Shown: positions 19,147 to 28,693 of the stretch, one piece after another
Position numbering within the stretch: the first letter of the stretch is position 1
Layout of the letters: every line of letters begins with the position of its first letter
NCBI RefSeq assembly: GCF_021555175.1
Contig: NZ_JAKGRW010000040.1
Location: 1-64,000, forward strand
DNA: 64,000 nt
Source: Nocardioides alcanivorans
GTDB taxonomy: Bacteria > Actinomycetota > Actinomycetes > Propionibacteriales > Nocardioidaceae
Direction: 5' to 3'
Program-made: the position numbers and the translations under genes
Notes under the pieces: generated by a model
Databases searched by the model: none
What the model saw: only the letters and a program-made list of their open reading frames with translations
Told to the model about the DNA's origin: nothing

Positions 19147-19440
19147 CTACCGACTGTCGCTGGGATCCACTCCCCAGAGACGGACGAGTCCGCTGCGGCC
19201 AAGGTCGCCACACTCCGCGTAGACGACGACAGTCTGATCGGGGGTGGCTCGTGCACGAGCCCAGCCGAGGATCTCCTCCACATCGGTCACGTCGGACAAT
19301 CGATACTCTTCGCAGTGCCACATCAACTCTGTCGGCGCGACGCCAGCGGGCGCGGGTGGTTGGTGCCAGAAGTAGACCCGGTAGGCCGGCCGGTCCACTT
19401 CCCACTCGATGTTTCGCGGGTCCACGCCCTCAACGATCAC
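19147..19440 (-). CDS. Hypothetical protein, 97 residues
   Basis: Read from GTG 19440 (MIVEGVDPRNIEWEVDRPAY). The body has an aromatic-rich strand (RVYFWHQPPA), a WHCEEYRLSDVTDVEEILGW segment and an end VVVYAECGDLGRSGLVRLWG. Codon use and composition look genuine. I recognise only an unnamed actinobacterial family. It is divergent from the 166-residue hypothetical gene at 19542, with about 100 bp between the starts. No signal peptide or membrane helix is visible, so it should be cytoplasmic. Confidence 0.6.
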   Translation of the reverse strand: MIVEGVDPRNIEWEVDRPAYRVYFWHQPPAPAGVAPTELMWHCEEYRLSDVTDVEEILGWARARATPDQTVVVYAECGDLGRSGLVRLWGVDPSDSR

Positions 19441-19541
19441 CCGCAGATCCTACGGCGGGAATGCGCTGCCTGAGACGAACCCGTGCCGCTCACGGTTCGC
19501 TCCGGCCGCTTGGCAAGGGGAGTCGCCGATACATTGGGCCG

Positions 19542-20042
19542 GTGAATGTTCTGGGACTGCGGCGGGTCGAGCATCGCGTCCCGAACCTCGACGACCAACC
19601 GGACAGCCACGTCGTCAGTTGGGACTTCACCATCGACGGGATCACCCTCAACGAACTGCACCAGGATGACAACGTAGGAATGCTTGGGGGCATGGATGAG
19701 GAGTTCGCGAAGGAGAACCTTCTGCGGTTGCTCGGCGAACCGGTCCCGGCGCCGACATTCGAGATCCAGTGGTATCGAAAGCCGAAGCGCATCCTGGGTC
19801 TCTTCCCTCGATCCGGCGTCCCGTACGCCGTGTCAGAAAGTGCATTTCGTGACGGGCGCGTCGGTCTCACCTACTGCTTCTGCGGCGATATGGACTGTGG
19901 AGTCCTGTCGGCCAGCATCGAACTCACCCCGGCCTGGGTGGCGTGGCGTGAGGTGGCATTCCAAGTCACCTACGAAGACGCCCCGCAACGGGCCGCTCAC
20001 GCCGGGCTGCCGACGTACGTCGCCGCGTCATGGTGGGTGTGA
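19542..20042 (+). CDS. Hypothetical protein, 166 residues
   Basis: The GTG at 19542 gives VNVLGLRRVEHRVPNLDDQPDS. The frame is open much further upstream, but composition becomes protein-like only from here. The sequence includes VVSWDFTIDGITLNELHQDD, a central LLRLLGEPVPAPTFEIQWYR stretch and a Cys-containing YCFCGDMDCGVLSASIEL. The Cys trio could bind metal, but no known motif is matched. The family is unknown to me. It converges on the large secreted coiled-coil protein gene. Confidence 0.6.
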   Translation: MNVLGLRRVEHRVPNLDDQPDSHVVSWDFTIDGITLNELHQDDNVGMLGGMDEEFAKENLLRLLGEPVPAPTFEIQWYRKPKRILGLFPRSGVPYAVSESAFRDGRVGLTYCFCGDMDCGVLSASIELTPAWVAWREVAFQVTYEDAPQRAAHAGLPTYVAASWWV

Positions 20043-20119
20043 CGTCAGCGACCTGACCTGTCCCGCAGAAGAGATGCTCCTTCCCTGGCGTGACGACTGC
20101 GAGCCCGTCGAGTCGGCTG

Positions 20120-23100
20120 CTAGCGGCAGCGGTTGGAGAGGATGGCCAGGTCTGCCTTCGCCTCGCGCACCTTCGTCTGGGTGTTGCGGACCTTCTTCTT
20201 GAGCTTGGTCACCTTCTGGCTGAGTTTGCGGACCTTCTTCTTGGCCGCTTGCTTCTTGGCCGGCTTGCTCGCCTTCTTCTTCGCCACCTTCGCGGCCTTC
20301 TTGGCGACCTTGGCCTTCTTCAGGCGCTTCTTGAGGGTGGTGAGCTTCTTCTTCACCTTGGCGAGCTTGGCCTGCGCGGCAGCCGTGGCGCCCGGCTCGA
20401 CCACGCAGCCTGGATCAGTTGTCTCGTCCAGCACGAAGGCCACCAGGGCCAGCCGGTCGATGGTGGTCTGCAGCAAGGGGTCGGCGCGGAACTCCACCGG
20501 GGGCACCGGATCCGTCGCAGTACCCTTGATGTGGTCCGTGATGTGTCCCTCCAGAGCCGTCAGACGCGCGGTGGCGGTGGCGTTGAGCACGTCCTGTGGG
20601 TTGATCGACTCGGTCTTGCTGTTGTCGTGGGCATCGATCCACGGACCCTGCAGATCGCCCTCGTCATCGATGAGGTCCTCGGTGCCCGCAATGAGGCCGC
20701 GCAGTTCGCCGTCCACCAGCAGATCAGCAGGTACGCCGACCTCCAGGTAGGACTGGATCAGGCGCTTGGTGGCATACAGCTCGGCGGCGGCCGACTGCGC
20801 CGGTGAGCCGCCGGCCCTGGTGAAGGTGTTCTTCACGGCGGCATAGACCTCGTTCTGCTTGGTGCGCATCCAGCCGTCGACCATGCCGGTGATCTCGCCC
20901 TGGATGTCTTGGTCGTCGTTGGTCCAGTCGAAGCTCGGCCCGTTGCTGCCCCACTTCTGCTGCAGCGTCAGCTCGGGCGAGGTGCCGGCGCAGGTGTCCT
21001 CGACGTCAGTGACCCAGTCGTCCGGGTCGAGCGAGCCGCCGTCGTCGACGGTGGTGATCGTCTTGCAGATCTCCTGCTCGGGCCAGGTCCGCTGGGCATG
21101 CGCCAGCCACCTGCCCTGGGGAGTTCCAGCAGTGTGGGTGTAGTCCCACCGCACCTTCGCGTTCGGCTTCGCGAAGAAGGTGTCGGTCGTCGTCGTGATG
21201 ATCCGACCGAAGCGACCGACCCTGGTGACCTTGATGTCATGGCGCTCGTCGACATAGCTGGCGTCGGCGCACATGTTGACGACGCCGATCCTGAGCGCCA
21301 CGGCGACCGTGACCTGTGGGGGCACGTGGTCGGCATAGGACAGCCCCGGGCCCAAGGGCAGCTGCTGATTCGACGTGCAGGGACGTGTCGGGTCTCCGGT
21401 TCCGACCTTCAGATTGGTGTTCGCAAGGACCGGAGCCGGCACGGACTGGCGGGGTCCCTTCCACAGATCGACCCCGCCGGGCACGGTGTCCAGCACCGGC
21501 TGCATCGCCGCGCGCACAGCGCCGTCCACGGCCCGCCAGTCGGTGCGGTACTCGAGGAGGAGCGAGTTGAACAGCGCGCTGCCGGTGCCGCTGGCCGCGT
21601 CCTCGGCGTGGATCTTGGCCAGTGCGGTGCGCAACTTGACCCCTTCGGTCCGCACCTCCGCGAGGCGTCGCCGCCAGGTCGGGGTGACGAACTCCGGATT
21701 CTCCAGCATCAGGAGCTCCAGCGCCCGCGCTGAGAGCGCCCAGTCGCGCGGGTTGACCAGGCTCCCAGCGCTCGCGAGCCGGGTGCCGCCGGCTTCGGCC
21801 GCGTACTGGCTGAGGAACTCGACGTTCATGTCGAGCGGGTTCTCGTCCAACTGGTGCGCGATGCTCACTGCGTCGTAGCTGGCGGCGACCGGAGCCATCG
21901 CGACGGCGTCCTTGGCCGAGCTGGTGGCACCGGTGTAGAAGAAGCCGGCCCAGTCCTCGAACTGCTGCAGCAGCATCGGGGCGCCGGTGCGTTCGCGATA
22001 GCCGATGGCGGAGTTGATCGCCTGCGCCACCTGGCGACCCTCGACAGCGCGGAAGCTCGTGAAGAGGCGGGCCTCGAGGCGGATCAGGGAGGACTGCACG
22101 TTCACCAGGTTCGACTTCACCTCGCTGAGGTCGGCGTTGACGTCGCCGAGGGCGACGAGGATCTGGTTGAGACCGTCGGTCATCGCCGTGAAACCGGTGT
22201 TGAGGGCAAGGTCGATCCGGTCGAAGCGCTCGTGCATCTCCTGCCTGAAGTCCTCGATCTGCACCGTGAGGTCCTCGAGCGCCACCAGGACCGGGTCGGG
22301 AGCCGGCTGGGAGCTCGAGTCGTCGAAGAGTCCGAAGACCCCCATGATCCCGCCGATCAGGTTGCCGGCCGCCGCGACCCAGTTGCCGCTCACGACGTTC
22401 ATCACGCCGTTGAGGACGTGGGTCCCGATCTCGATCAGCTGGTTGGCCGTCTTGGTGACGACCTTTCCGACCTCCTCGATCTGCTTGGCGGCCTCCGGGT
22501 CGAACTTGTCGACGATCCACACCGAGAGCTTGAGGACCGATTCCGTGGTCTTGACGACGTCCTTGGCTGTCGAGAGGTGGCCCTCCCACTGCTTCTTGAC
22601 CTGCTCACGTCGTTGCTCGGCGGTGAGCTTCTCCTCAGGCGTCTTGGCCTTGGCGACGGCCTCTTCGGCATCAGCGAGCGCTGCTGCGGTCCTCAGCGCC
22701 GCGGCGTTGGCCACGCCGAGGCCGTCCGGCCCGTTGAGAGCCTTGTCCGCCTCGGTCAGTGCGTCCTGGCCCGACATCGTGAGGGTCTCGCCGCTGATGC
22801 CGTCAGTGATCCCGCTGGCCCCGGCCAGGTCCGGATCGGCGACGCGTTGCTGGATGCTGGAGGAGGTCGTGGACTGACCGGATTCAGCGGCCCACTCCTG
22901 GTCACGCGCCTCGGCGTAGTAGCTGTTGATCGCGGCCTGTCGGAACGAGTCCCGTGCCACCTCGTCGCCCGAGAAGTAGCCGTAGTCGCCCAGTCCGCTC
23001 CAGATCTCCTGGGTGGGGCTGATGGCCAGCAGCGACTTCTCGTCGGCCTGCTTGACCAAGGACTCCTTGACGACCTTGCGGGCGGCCCGCTTGGCCTTCT

Positions 23101-23554
23101 CGGTCTTCGCCGCCTGGGCGGCCTCCTGCTCAAGCATCTCCAGGTAGTGACGGACACGGAAGATCCCGGACACGCGGTCCGGGCCGGTCGGGGCCTCACC
23201 GTCGGCGGCGGCCCTGCTGGCAGTCTTCTTCGCCGCGGCCCGCTCAGAGGCCGCAACCTCGTCCATGTCGGCACGCATCTGCTCGATCTCCGCACGCGCT
23301 TCAGCGACCGGCAGCTGCGGCTCCAGCTCATACATTGCCTGCAGCACACGCTCCAGGACCGCCTCGCGCGGATTCTGGTTGAGGCGGGACATGTCGCCGG
23401 CGACGAAGAGCGCCTCGTGCAGTTCCTGACCCGAGATGGTGACGACCTCGTCGGCGTGAGCGGGGGATACGGGCAGCACCGTGAGGGTGGCGGCCGGAAG
23501 TGCGGCGAGGGCTGCCAACGCGGCCAACCGCTGGAGGGACCGAGAGATCTTCAT
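20120..23554 (-). CDS. Large secreted coiled-coil protein with central hydrophobic segment and Lys-rich tail
   Basis: The 1144-residue protein is read from ATG 23554 (MKISRSLQRLAALAALAALP) with a signal peptide ending PAHA-D (residue ~34). Layout: an Ala/Glu/Lys-rich helical region at ~60-175 and ~265-375, then a hydrophobic Gly/Ala/Val stretch at ~378-410 containing GVMNVVSGNWVAAAGNLIGG. Next come heptad-like helices at ~422-500 (EDLTVQIEDFRQEMHERFDR), and a Cys/Trp-containing globular part in the second half. The last ~90 residues are almost histone-like, Lys/Ala-rich and coiled-coil. Long helices around one hydrophobic hairpin recall alpha-helical pore-forming toxins, but I recognise no family. 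The gene is monocistronic and intact, in a region where neighbours carry many frameshifts. Confidence 0.8.
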   Translation of the reverse strand: MKISRSLQRLAALAALAALPAATLTVLPVSPAHADEVVTISGQELHEALFVAGDMSRLNQNPREAVLERVLQAMYELEPQLPVAEARAEIEQMRADMDEVAASERAAAKKTASRAAADGEAPTGPDRVSGIFRVRHYLEMLEQEAAQAAKTEKAKRAARKVVKESLVKQADEKSLLAISPTQEIWSGLGDYGYFSGDEVARDSFRQAAINSYYAEARDQEWAAESGQSTTSSSIQQRVADPDLAGASGITDGISGETLTMSGQDALTEADKALNGPDGLGVANAAALRTAAALADAEEAVAKAKTPEEKLTAEQRREQVKKQWEGHLSTAKDVVKTTESVLKLSVWIVDKFDPEAAKQIEEVGKVVTKTANQLIEIGTHVLNGVMNVVSGNWVAAAGNLIGGIMGVFGLFDDSSSQPAPDPVLVALEDLTVQIEDFRQEMHERFDRIDLALNTGFTAMTDGLNQILVALGDVNADLSEVKSNLVNVQSSLIRLEARLFTSFRAVEGRQVAQAINSAIGYRERTGAPMLLQQFEDWAGFFYTGATSSAKDAVAMAPVAASYDAVSIAHQLDENPLDMNVEFLSQYAAEAGGTRLASAGSLVNPRDWALSARALELLMLENPEFVTPTWRRRLAEVRTEGVKLRTALAKIHAEDAASGTGSALFNSLLLEYRTDWRAVDGAVRAAMQPVLDTVPGGVDLWKGPRQSVPAPVLANTNLKVGTGDPTRPCTSNQQLPLGPGLSYADHVPPQVTVAVALRIGVVNMCADASYVDERHDIKVTRVGRFGRIITTTTDTFFAKPNAKVRWDYTHTAGTPQGRWLAHAQRTWPEQEICKTITTVDDGGSLDPDDWVTDVEDTCAGTSPELTLQQKWGSNGPSFDWTNDDQDIQGEITGMVDGWMRTKQNEVYAAVKNTFTRAGGSPAQSAAAELYATKRLIQSYLEVGVPADLLVDGELRGLIAGTEDLIDDEGDLQGPWIDAHDNSKTESINPQDVLNATATARLTALEGHITDHIKGTATDPVPPVEFRADPLLQTTIDRLALVAFVLDETTDPGCVVEPGATAAAQAKLAKVKKKLTTLKKRLKKAKVAKKAAKVAKKKASKPAKKQAAKKKVRKLSQKVTKLKKKVRNTQTKVREAKADLAILSNRCR

Positions 23555-23793
23555 CCGTGACCTTCTGTGCGGGTCGCGCTGAGACAGCGTCGACCACCGG
23601 GTGGGCCTTGCACGGTAGCGACGGGGGTGGCGGGTTCGCGTCGGCCAAAGGAGGACAACCGAAGTCAACCTTTCGGTGACGGTCGGCCGGTCGCTGATGC
23701 CCTGAGCAGTGGCGATTCGCCGACCCCGAGACGTCACTCGTCCTGTTAATCTATTGAGTCGGGAGAGTTTATGAACTTAATCTGGAGGTTGCG

Positions 23794-25240
23794 ATGTTCG
23801 AACCCGCCTGTCCCGGTGGCGCCCGCCCGCGGATCGTCGTGATCGGTGCCGGCGCCGGGGGCACCCTGACCGCCCTGCACCTGGCCCGCAGCGCACGCCG
23901 CCGCACCACCCCCGTCGACCTGGTGCTGCTCGACCCGACCGACCGTTGGGCGCGGGGCGTCGCATTCGGGACGCCGGACGAGGACCACCTGCTCAACGTG
24001 CCGGCGTCCGGCATGACCGCGTTCCCCGAGGAGCCCGGTCACTTCGTCTCCTGGCTGGCCCGCGAGCAGCAGGGCATGGGGGATCCCAACGCGTTCGTGC
24101 CGCGCCGTTGGTTCGCCCGCTACCTCGACGACGTGCTCACCCAGGAGCTCGCAGCCGCCGACGACCTGGTCACCGTCCAGCACCGGCGACTGCTCGCCAC
24201 CGGCATCGTGCGTGACGGCGAGGGATGGGCGGTTGTAGGCAAGGACGGCTCCCGGATCGCGGCAGACGCGGTCGTGGTGGCCACCGGCCTGCCCGAGGTC
24301 GGTGCCCGCTGGGCGCCTGCCACGTTGCGCGACTCCGCGTTCTTCGTCCCCGACCCGTGGGCCCCGGGCGCGCTGGACGTCATCCGACGTGACCGGACCG
24401 GACCCAGCGACGTACTCATCGTGGGCACCGGGCTCACCATGGTCGACGTCGTCCTCTCCTCTCGGGCGCCGGCAACCGCCCCGATCGCCGGCTCCTTGCC
24501 GTCTCCCTGCAGCGGCCGGCTGCCCCGCCGCCACCTCGTCGAGCCCAAGCTGGCCGTGATCCCCGACATCGCCGACTGGCCGCACGACCTCGACGGCCTG
24601 GTCGAGCGGGCCACGCGGCACCTGAGGGACGTGCGCACGAGCACGGGCGACTGGCGTCCCGCCGTCGACGGCCTGCGGTTCCGCGTGGCCGAGCTCTGGA
24701 GCCGGCTCGACGACGAGGGACGTGCCGCGTTCCTGACGAGGGTCGCCGCCGAGTGGGAACGCTCCGCCACCGGATGCCACCGTCCAGCGCGCTGCTGATC
24801 GAGTCGCTGCGTGAGTCGGGGCGACTGCGGATCGACGCCGCTCAGGTCGTCGACGCGAAACCCCTGCCGCGGGGCGGCCTGGACGTGACCCTCTCCGACG
24901 GCACCAGCCGCGAGGTCGGCTGGGTGGTCAACTGCACCGGACCCGGGCTCGACGTCCGCGAGCTGGGAAACCCGCTGCTCGACGACCTGCTCCGGCCCCG
25001 TGCGGGCGGTTCCTCGCGACGCCGGCCACCGAGGGCATGGGCTTTCTCACGGACGCCGGCCGACTGGTCCGGCCCGAAGGGGCCGCCGCGCCCATCTGGG
25101 TGCTCGGTGCGCTGCGGCGCGGTGAGCTCTTCGAGTCCACGGCCGTGCCGGAGATCCGGATCCAGGCCCGTGCCGCCGCGACCGCGGTGCTCGACGCGGT
25201 CCGCGCCGCTGCCACGCCGGCCGGAGGACGGTCGCCTGGT
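23794..25240 (+). pseudogene. FAD/NAD(P)-binding protein (YdhS/NAD_binding_9 type), frameshifted
   Basis: The ATG at 23794 follows TGGAGG at ideal spacing. The dinucleotide-binding motif RIVVIGAGAGGTLTALHLAR and DHLLNVPASGMTAFPEE are typical of the FAD-NAD(P)-binding family sometimes called hydroxyacylglutathione-like or HcaR-like oxidoreductases. The frame breaks near 24760 (EWERSATG then PPSSALLIESLRESGRLRID) and again near 25030 (LLDDLLRP then MGFLTDAGRLVRPEGAAAPI). The C-terminal IWVLGALRRGELFESTAVPE closes the domain. The exact end is uncertain and placed just before the next start. Most likely a real flavoprotein gene damaged by sequence errors. Substrate unknown. Confidence 0.7.
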
Positions 25241-25242
25241 CG

Positions 25243-26624
25243 GTGGTCACCACCCGATCGCCCGACCGCGGGACCCCTCGGCATGCCGCTGTCGACCACC
25301 GCAGAGGCGGCGAACGCGTTCAATGCCGGACTGGAACGGGTGATGCGGTTGCAGTCGGGCGGTGAGGAGTTGATCGCGCGAGGCCGCCACCTCGACCCGG
25401 ACTTCGCGGTCGCCCACCGCTGCGCTCGCCATGCCCGGTCACGAGGCCGGGGCCTCCTGCGACGTGACGGCCAGCCTCGAGGCAGCCGCCGAGGCGATCA
25501 GTCGTCGCGGGGACGCCCGCGAGGCGAGCCTGGTGGAGGTCGTACGACGACGCGTGCACGACGTCCGGGACACCGGTGCGCAGGCACTCATGCCGCACAT
25601 CGCGACCTACCCTCGCGACGTGCTCGCGGTCTCGGCGGCAGTGCCGACAGATTGCGTTCTCCGGGCGTCACCGATGTGCAGCGGGAAGCCTGGGACCTGG
25701 TCGAGGGCCTGGCCCCGGCGTACGGCGACCACTGGTGGTACATCTCGCTCCTGGCGTTCGCGCGGCAGGACCAAGGACGCTTCGAGGAGGCCGGGCTGCT
25801 CGCGGAGAGTGCGCTCGTGCGAACTGTCCTCCGGTCATGCCGTCCACGCTCAGACCCACGTGCCTCTACGAGACCGGACAGCACGAGCTCGGTCGGACCT
25901 GGCTGGACCACTGGGTCATCGAGAGCAGGTCGAGCTGCCAGTCACCGGGCGCACTTCTCCTGGCACGCGGCCCTGCACGAGCTCGCTCTCGGGGACACCG
26001 AGGCCGTGCGGCAGCGCTACTACTCACAACTGGCACCGCCCGCGGTCACCGGCGTCCGTTCCCTGATCGACTCCGCCTCGATCCTGTGGCGCTGGCGGCT
26101 GAGCGTCACCGACTGGGATGTCGCCGCCGCGACCGTGGGCGCGACGCCGGTCTTCGCCGGCGAGGCGCCGCCGGCCCCGGTGGCGTCGGTGATCGGCGCG
26201 CTGGACCCGGCCCTGCTGACCCGCCCGCAGACGCCGTTCGTGGCCCTTCACGCCGCTGTCGCGCTCGCCGCTGCTGACCGTGCCGACGACCTGCGGCGCT
26301 TGGCGAAGCACCTGTCTACGCGCCGAGGAGACCGTCTGGCGTGCCGTCGTGGCGCCGGTGTGTGAGGCATTCGCGTTCATGATTCGGAAGGAATGGGCCA
26401 GCGCGGCACGCCTCCTCGACGAGGTGCTGCCCGACCTCGCCCGCGTGGGAGGCTCCGCCGCGCAGCGCGAGATCGTCGAGGAGGCGCTGCTGTTCTGCCA
26501 GGTCAGCGCCGGCGACGCGGCTGGCGCGACTGCCATCCTCGACGCCCGCCTCGACCGCCGCCCAGCCCATCTGGACCGGTGCCGCCGGGTCGGCCTCGAC
26601 CCGGCCGGAGCGCCGGTGGGCTGA
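25243..26624 (+). pseudogene. Tetratricopeptide-repeat protein, TTC38-like, with many frameshifts
   Basis: Segments in all three frames join into one TPR protein of about 450 residues. They include EAANAFNAGLERVMRLQSGG, HLDPDFAVAH, LGHEAGA-like text at 25435, EAWDLVEGLAPAYGDHWWYI, HFSWHAALHELALGDTEAVR and SLIDSASILWRWRLSVTDWD, with a C-terminal SAARLLDEVLPDLARVGGSA. The HFSWHAALHELALGD motif is characteristic of the TTC38 family, whose molecular role is poorly known. At least five indels are needed, both insertions and deletions (for example an extra C near 25420). It directly follows the flavoprotein gene and was probably co-transcribed with it. Confidence 0.65.
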
Positions 26625-26650
26625 GAAGTGACTGACCGCAAGGCCTCGCC

Positions 26651-27111
26651 TCAGAAGGGTTGGGGTGCGTCCGCCGTCCGGAGCTGGCCGATCCGCTCGA
26701 TCTCGCCAGTACCTCCGAGCGCGCGGGCGATCGCGGGAAGCTCGGCCCTGTCCACCGGGTCCAGCCCGTCGAGGCAGAGCCGGTCGCCGTCGTCGAACGT
26801 GATCCACAGTTGTGGGCGATCCCGCAGCTGCGACTCCCACGGCTCCTGCCAGCACACGTAGCGAACGTTGGCGTTCGCCCAGGAGTACCCGACCCCTGTC
26901 TCTCGGCGATCGCGCCGCCTTCGTAGATGTGGATGCGTGCGCCCTTGCCGCGCAGCCTTCCCACCGCGGTGGACACGAACATCACGGACAGCACGATGTA
27001 GATGAGCCCGGTGACGCCGGAGACCAACATGGCGAGGACACTGCTGCTTCCGCTGCGATCTTCGCCGCGTCGGAGGAGGGGCGCTGCACGTTGGCTGCTG
27101 ATCGGGGGTCA
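26651..27111 (-). CDS. Hypothetical membrane-anchored protein, frameshifted
   Basis: The likely start is the ATG on the minus strand at about 27111, preceded by GGAGGACC. A hydrophobic helix follows (LVSGVTGLIYIVLSVMFVST), then VGRLRGKGARIHIYEGGAI. After a slip near 26890 the other frame gives YSWANANVRYVCWQEPWESQ, LWITFDDGDRLCLDGLDPVD and a C-terminal IARALGGTGEIERIGQL. The last part looks like a small beta-rich, PH-like domain. A further slip near 27045 is needed to link the start. No function is known. Confidence 0.55.
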
Positions 27112-27215
27112 TGTGTCGGTCCTCCTTCAACGGCGCCGGCTCTCCCAGCGTGCGCCGACCTACGCCGAGCGCGAACGTCCTTGCTCCATCCTGCGCGAAC
27201 CGCTGGACTTGCAGG

Positions 27216-28220
27216 ATGCGCATTCTCGTTCTCGGCGGCACCGGGTGGCTGGGTCGCACCATCGCCCGAACGGCCGTTGCGGCCGGCAACCACGTCACCT
27301 GCCTGGCCCGAGGTGAGACCGGCGGTCTCGCCGAAGGTGTCCGCTTCGTGCGGGCCGACCGTGCCGATCCCGGCGCATACGCCTCCGTCGCGGTCGAGCG
27401 TTGGCAGGCCGTCATCGACGTCGCCCGCCACCCCGGGCACGTGCGCAGCGCAGTTGCCGCGCTGTCCGGATCCACCGAACGGTGGGCCTTCGTCTCGACC
27501 GGCAACGTCTATGCCGATCACAGCACGCTCGATGCCGACGAGGCCGCCCCGCTGCTCGATCCCCTCGTCGGCGACGTCATGGCCTCCATGGAGGAGTACG
27601 GCGCTGCGAAGGTCGCGTGCGAGCAGGCGGTGCTTGCTGGACTGGGGGAGCGGGCCGTCGTGGCTCGTTCGGGACTCATCGGCGGGCCGGGCGACGAGAG
27701 CGGACGATCGGGCTACTGGCCGCGCAGGTTCGCGCACCCGTCCAACCCTGCAGCCGAGGTGCTCGTGCCGGCAGCCGACCTGCCGACGTCGCTGATCGAC
27801 GTACGCGACCTCGCGGCGTGGCTCGTGGCGGCCGTCACCGGTGACGAGCTCTCGGGGACCTTCGATGCGATCGCCAACCGCGTAACACTGGCCGAGCACC
27901 TCGAGACCGCGCGGGAGGTGGCCGGCCACGTAGGTCCGCTCGTCGCTGCCAGCGATGGGTGGCTCGCCCAGCAGGGAGTCGAGGAGTGGTCGGGACCGAC
28001 GTCGTTGCCCTTGTGGCTCCGCGACCCCGACTGGCGGGCCTTCGCCGGTCGCAGCGGCGCGAAGATCCTCAGGTCCGGGCTCCAGCCACGGCCGCTGCGC
28101 GAGACCCTCGCCGACACCTTGGCCTGGGAGGAGTCACGCACCCCGACGGGCTGGCACGGCGCCGGTCTCACCGACGCCGAGGAGTTGGAGCTCCTTGCGT
28201 CCTACCACGGGGCTCCCTGA
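27216..28220 (+). CDS. NAD-dependent epimerase/reductase-like protein (extended SDR)
   Basis: The 334-residue protein starts MRILVLGGTGWLGRTIARTA, with the Rossmann GGTGWLG motif. It then has VIDVARHPGHVRSAVAAL, the strand WAFVSTGNVYADHST and a YGAAKVACEQAVL segment in which YxxxK becomes Y-G-A-A-K, so the catalytic Tyr and Lys are conserved. DLPTSLIDVRDLAAWLVAAV follows as in isoflavone-reductase-like and mycothiol-era actinobacterial reductases. Substrate unknown. The stop overlaps the ATG of the next gene (TGATG), so the two are coupled. Confidence 0.82.
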   Translation: MRILVLGGTGWLGRTIARTAVAAGNHVTCLARGETGGLAEGVRFVRADRADPGAYASVAVERWQAVIDVARHPGHVRSAVAALSGSTERWAFVSTGNVYADHSTLDADEAAPLLDPLVGDVMASMEEYGAAKVACEQAVLAGLGERAVVARSGLIGGPGDESGRSGYWPRRFAHPSNPAAEVLVPAADLPTSLIDVRDLAAWLVAAVTGDELSGTFDAIANRVTLAEHLETAREVAGHVGPLVAASDGWLAQQGVEEWSGPTSLPLWLRDPDWRAFAGRSGAKILRSGLQPRPLRETLADTLAWEESRTPTGWHGAGLTDAEELELLASYHGAP

Positions 28221-28681
28221 TGCCCTCCGACATCACCCTGCGCGCGGCGCGTGCGGACGAGGCTGCGCTCCTCACCGAGCTGGCGCTCCGGTCCAAGGGG
28301 CACTGGGCCTATCCGGAGGAGTTCCTCGTGGCCTGCCGCGACGAGCTCACTGTCAGCGAGCGACTGCTGCCCCGGGTCACGGTGGCAGAGGTCGGCGGCC
28401 AGGTCTGCGGTTTCGCCCTCCTGGCCACCGAACGACGTGGTGACGAAGGCGAACTGGCCATGCTGTTCGTCGACCCGCCATGGATCGGGAAGGCGGTGGG
28501 CGGCGTACTCATGCAGGCCGTCCTGCGCGAGGCCCGCTCGCGGGGCCTGCGTACCCTCGTCCTCGATGCCGATCCGGGAGCCCAAGGCTTCTACGAGCGG
28601 TACGGCGCCACGAAGGTGGGGGTGTCGCCCAGCGGTTCGATCCCCGATCGGGTGCTGCCACGGATGCGTTTCACACTCTGA
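28220..28681 (+). CDS. GNAT family N-acetyltransferase
   Basis: The 153-residue GNAT protein starts MPSDITLRAARADEAALLTE. Motif A is seen around MLFVDPPWIGKAVGGVLMQA, with the acetyl-CoA pyrophosphate loop GKAVGG. The end is LVLDADPGAQGFYERYGATK, where FYERYGA is the typical motif-B Tyr region. It likely acetylates a small amine, and the target is unknown. It overlaps the reductase stop and is followed 12 bp later by a PH-domain membrane protein gene, so the three form a short operon. Confidence 0.88.
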   Translation: MPSDITLRAARADEAALLTELALRSKGHWAYPEEFLVACRDELTVSERLLPRVTVAEVGGQVCGFALLATERRGDEGELAMLFVDPPWIGKAVGGVLMQAVLREARSRGLRTLVLDADPGAQGFYERYGATKVGVSPSGSIPDRVLPRMRFTL

Positions 28682-28693
28682 GGAGTCACGACC

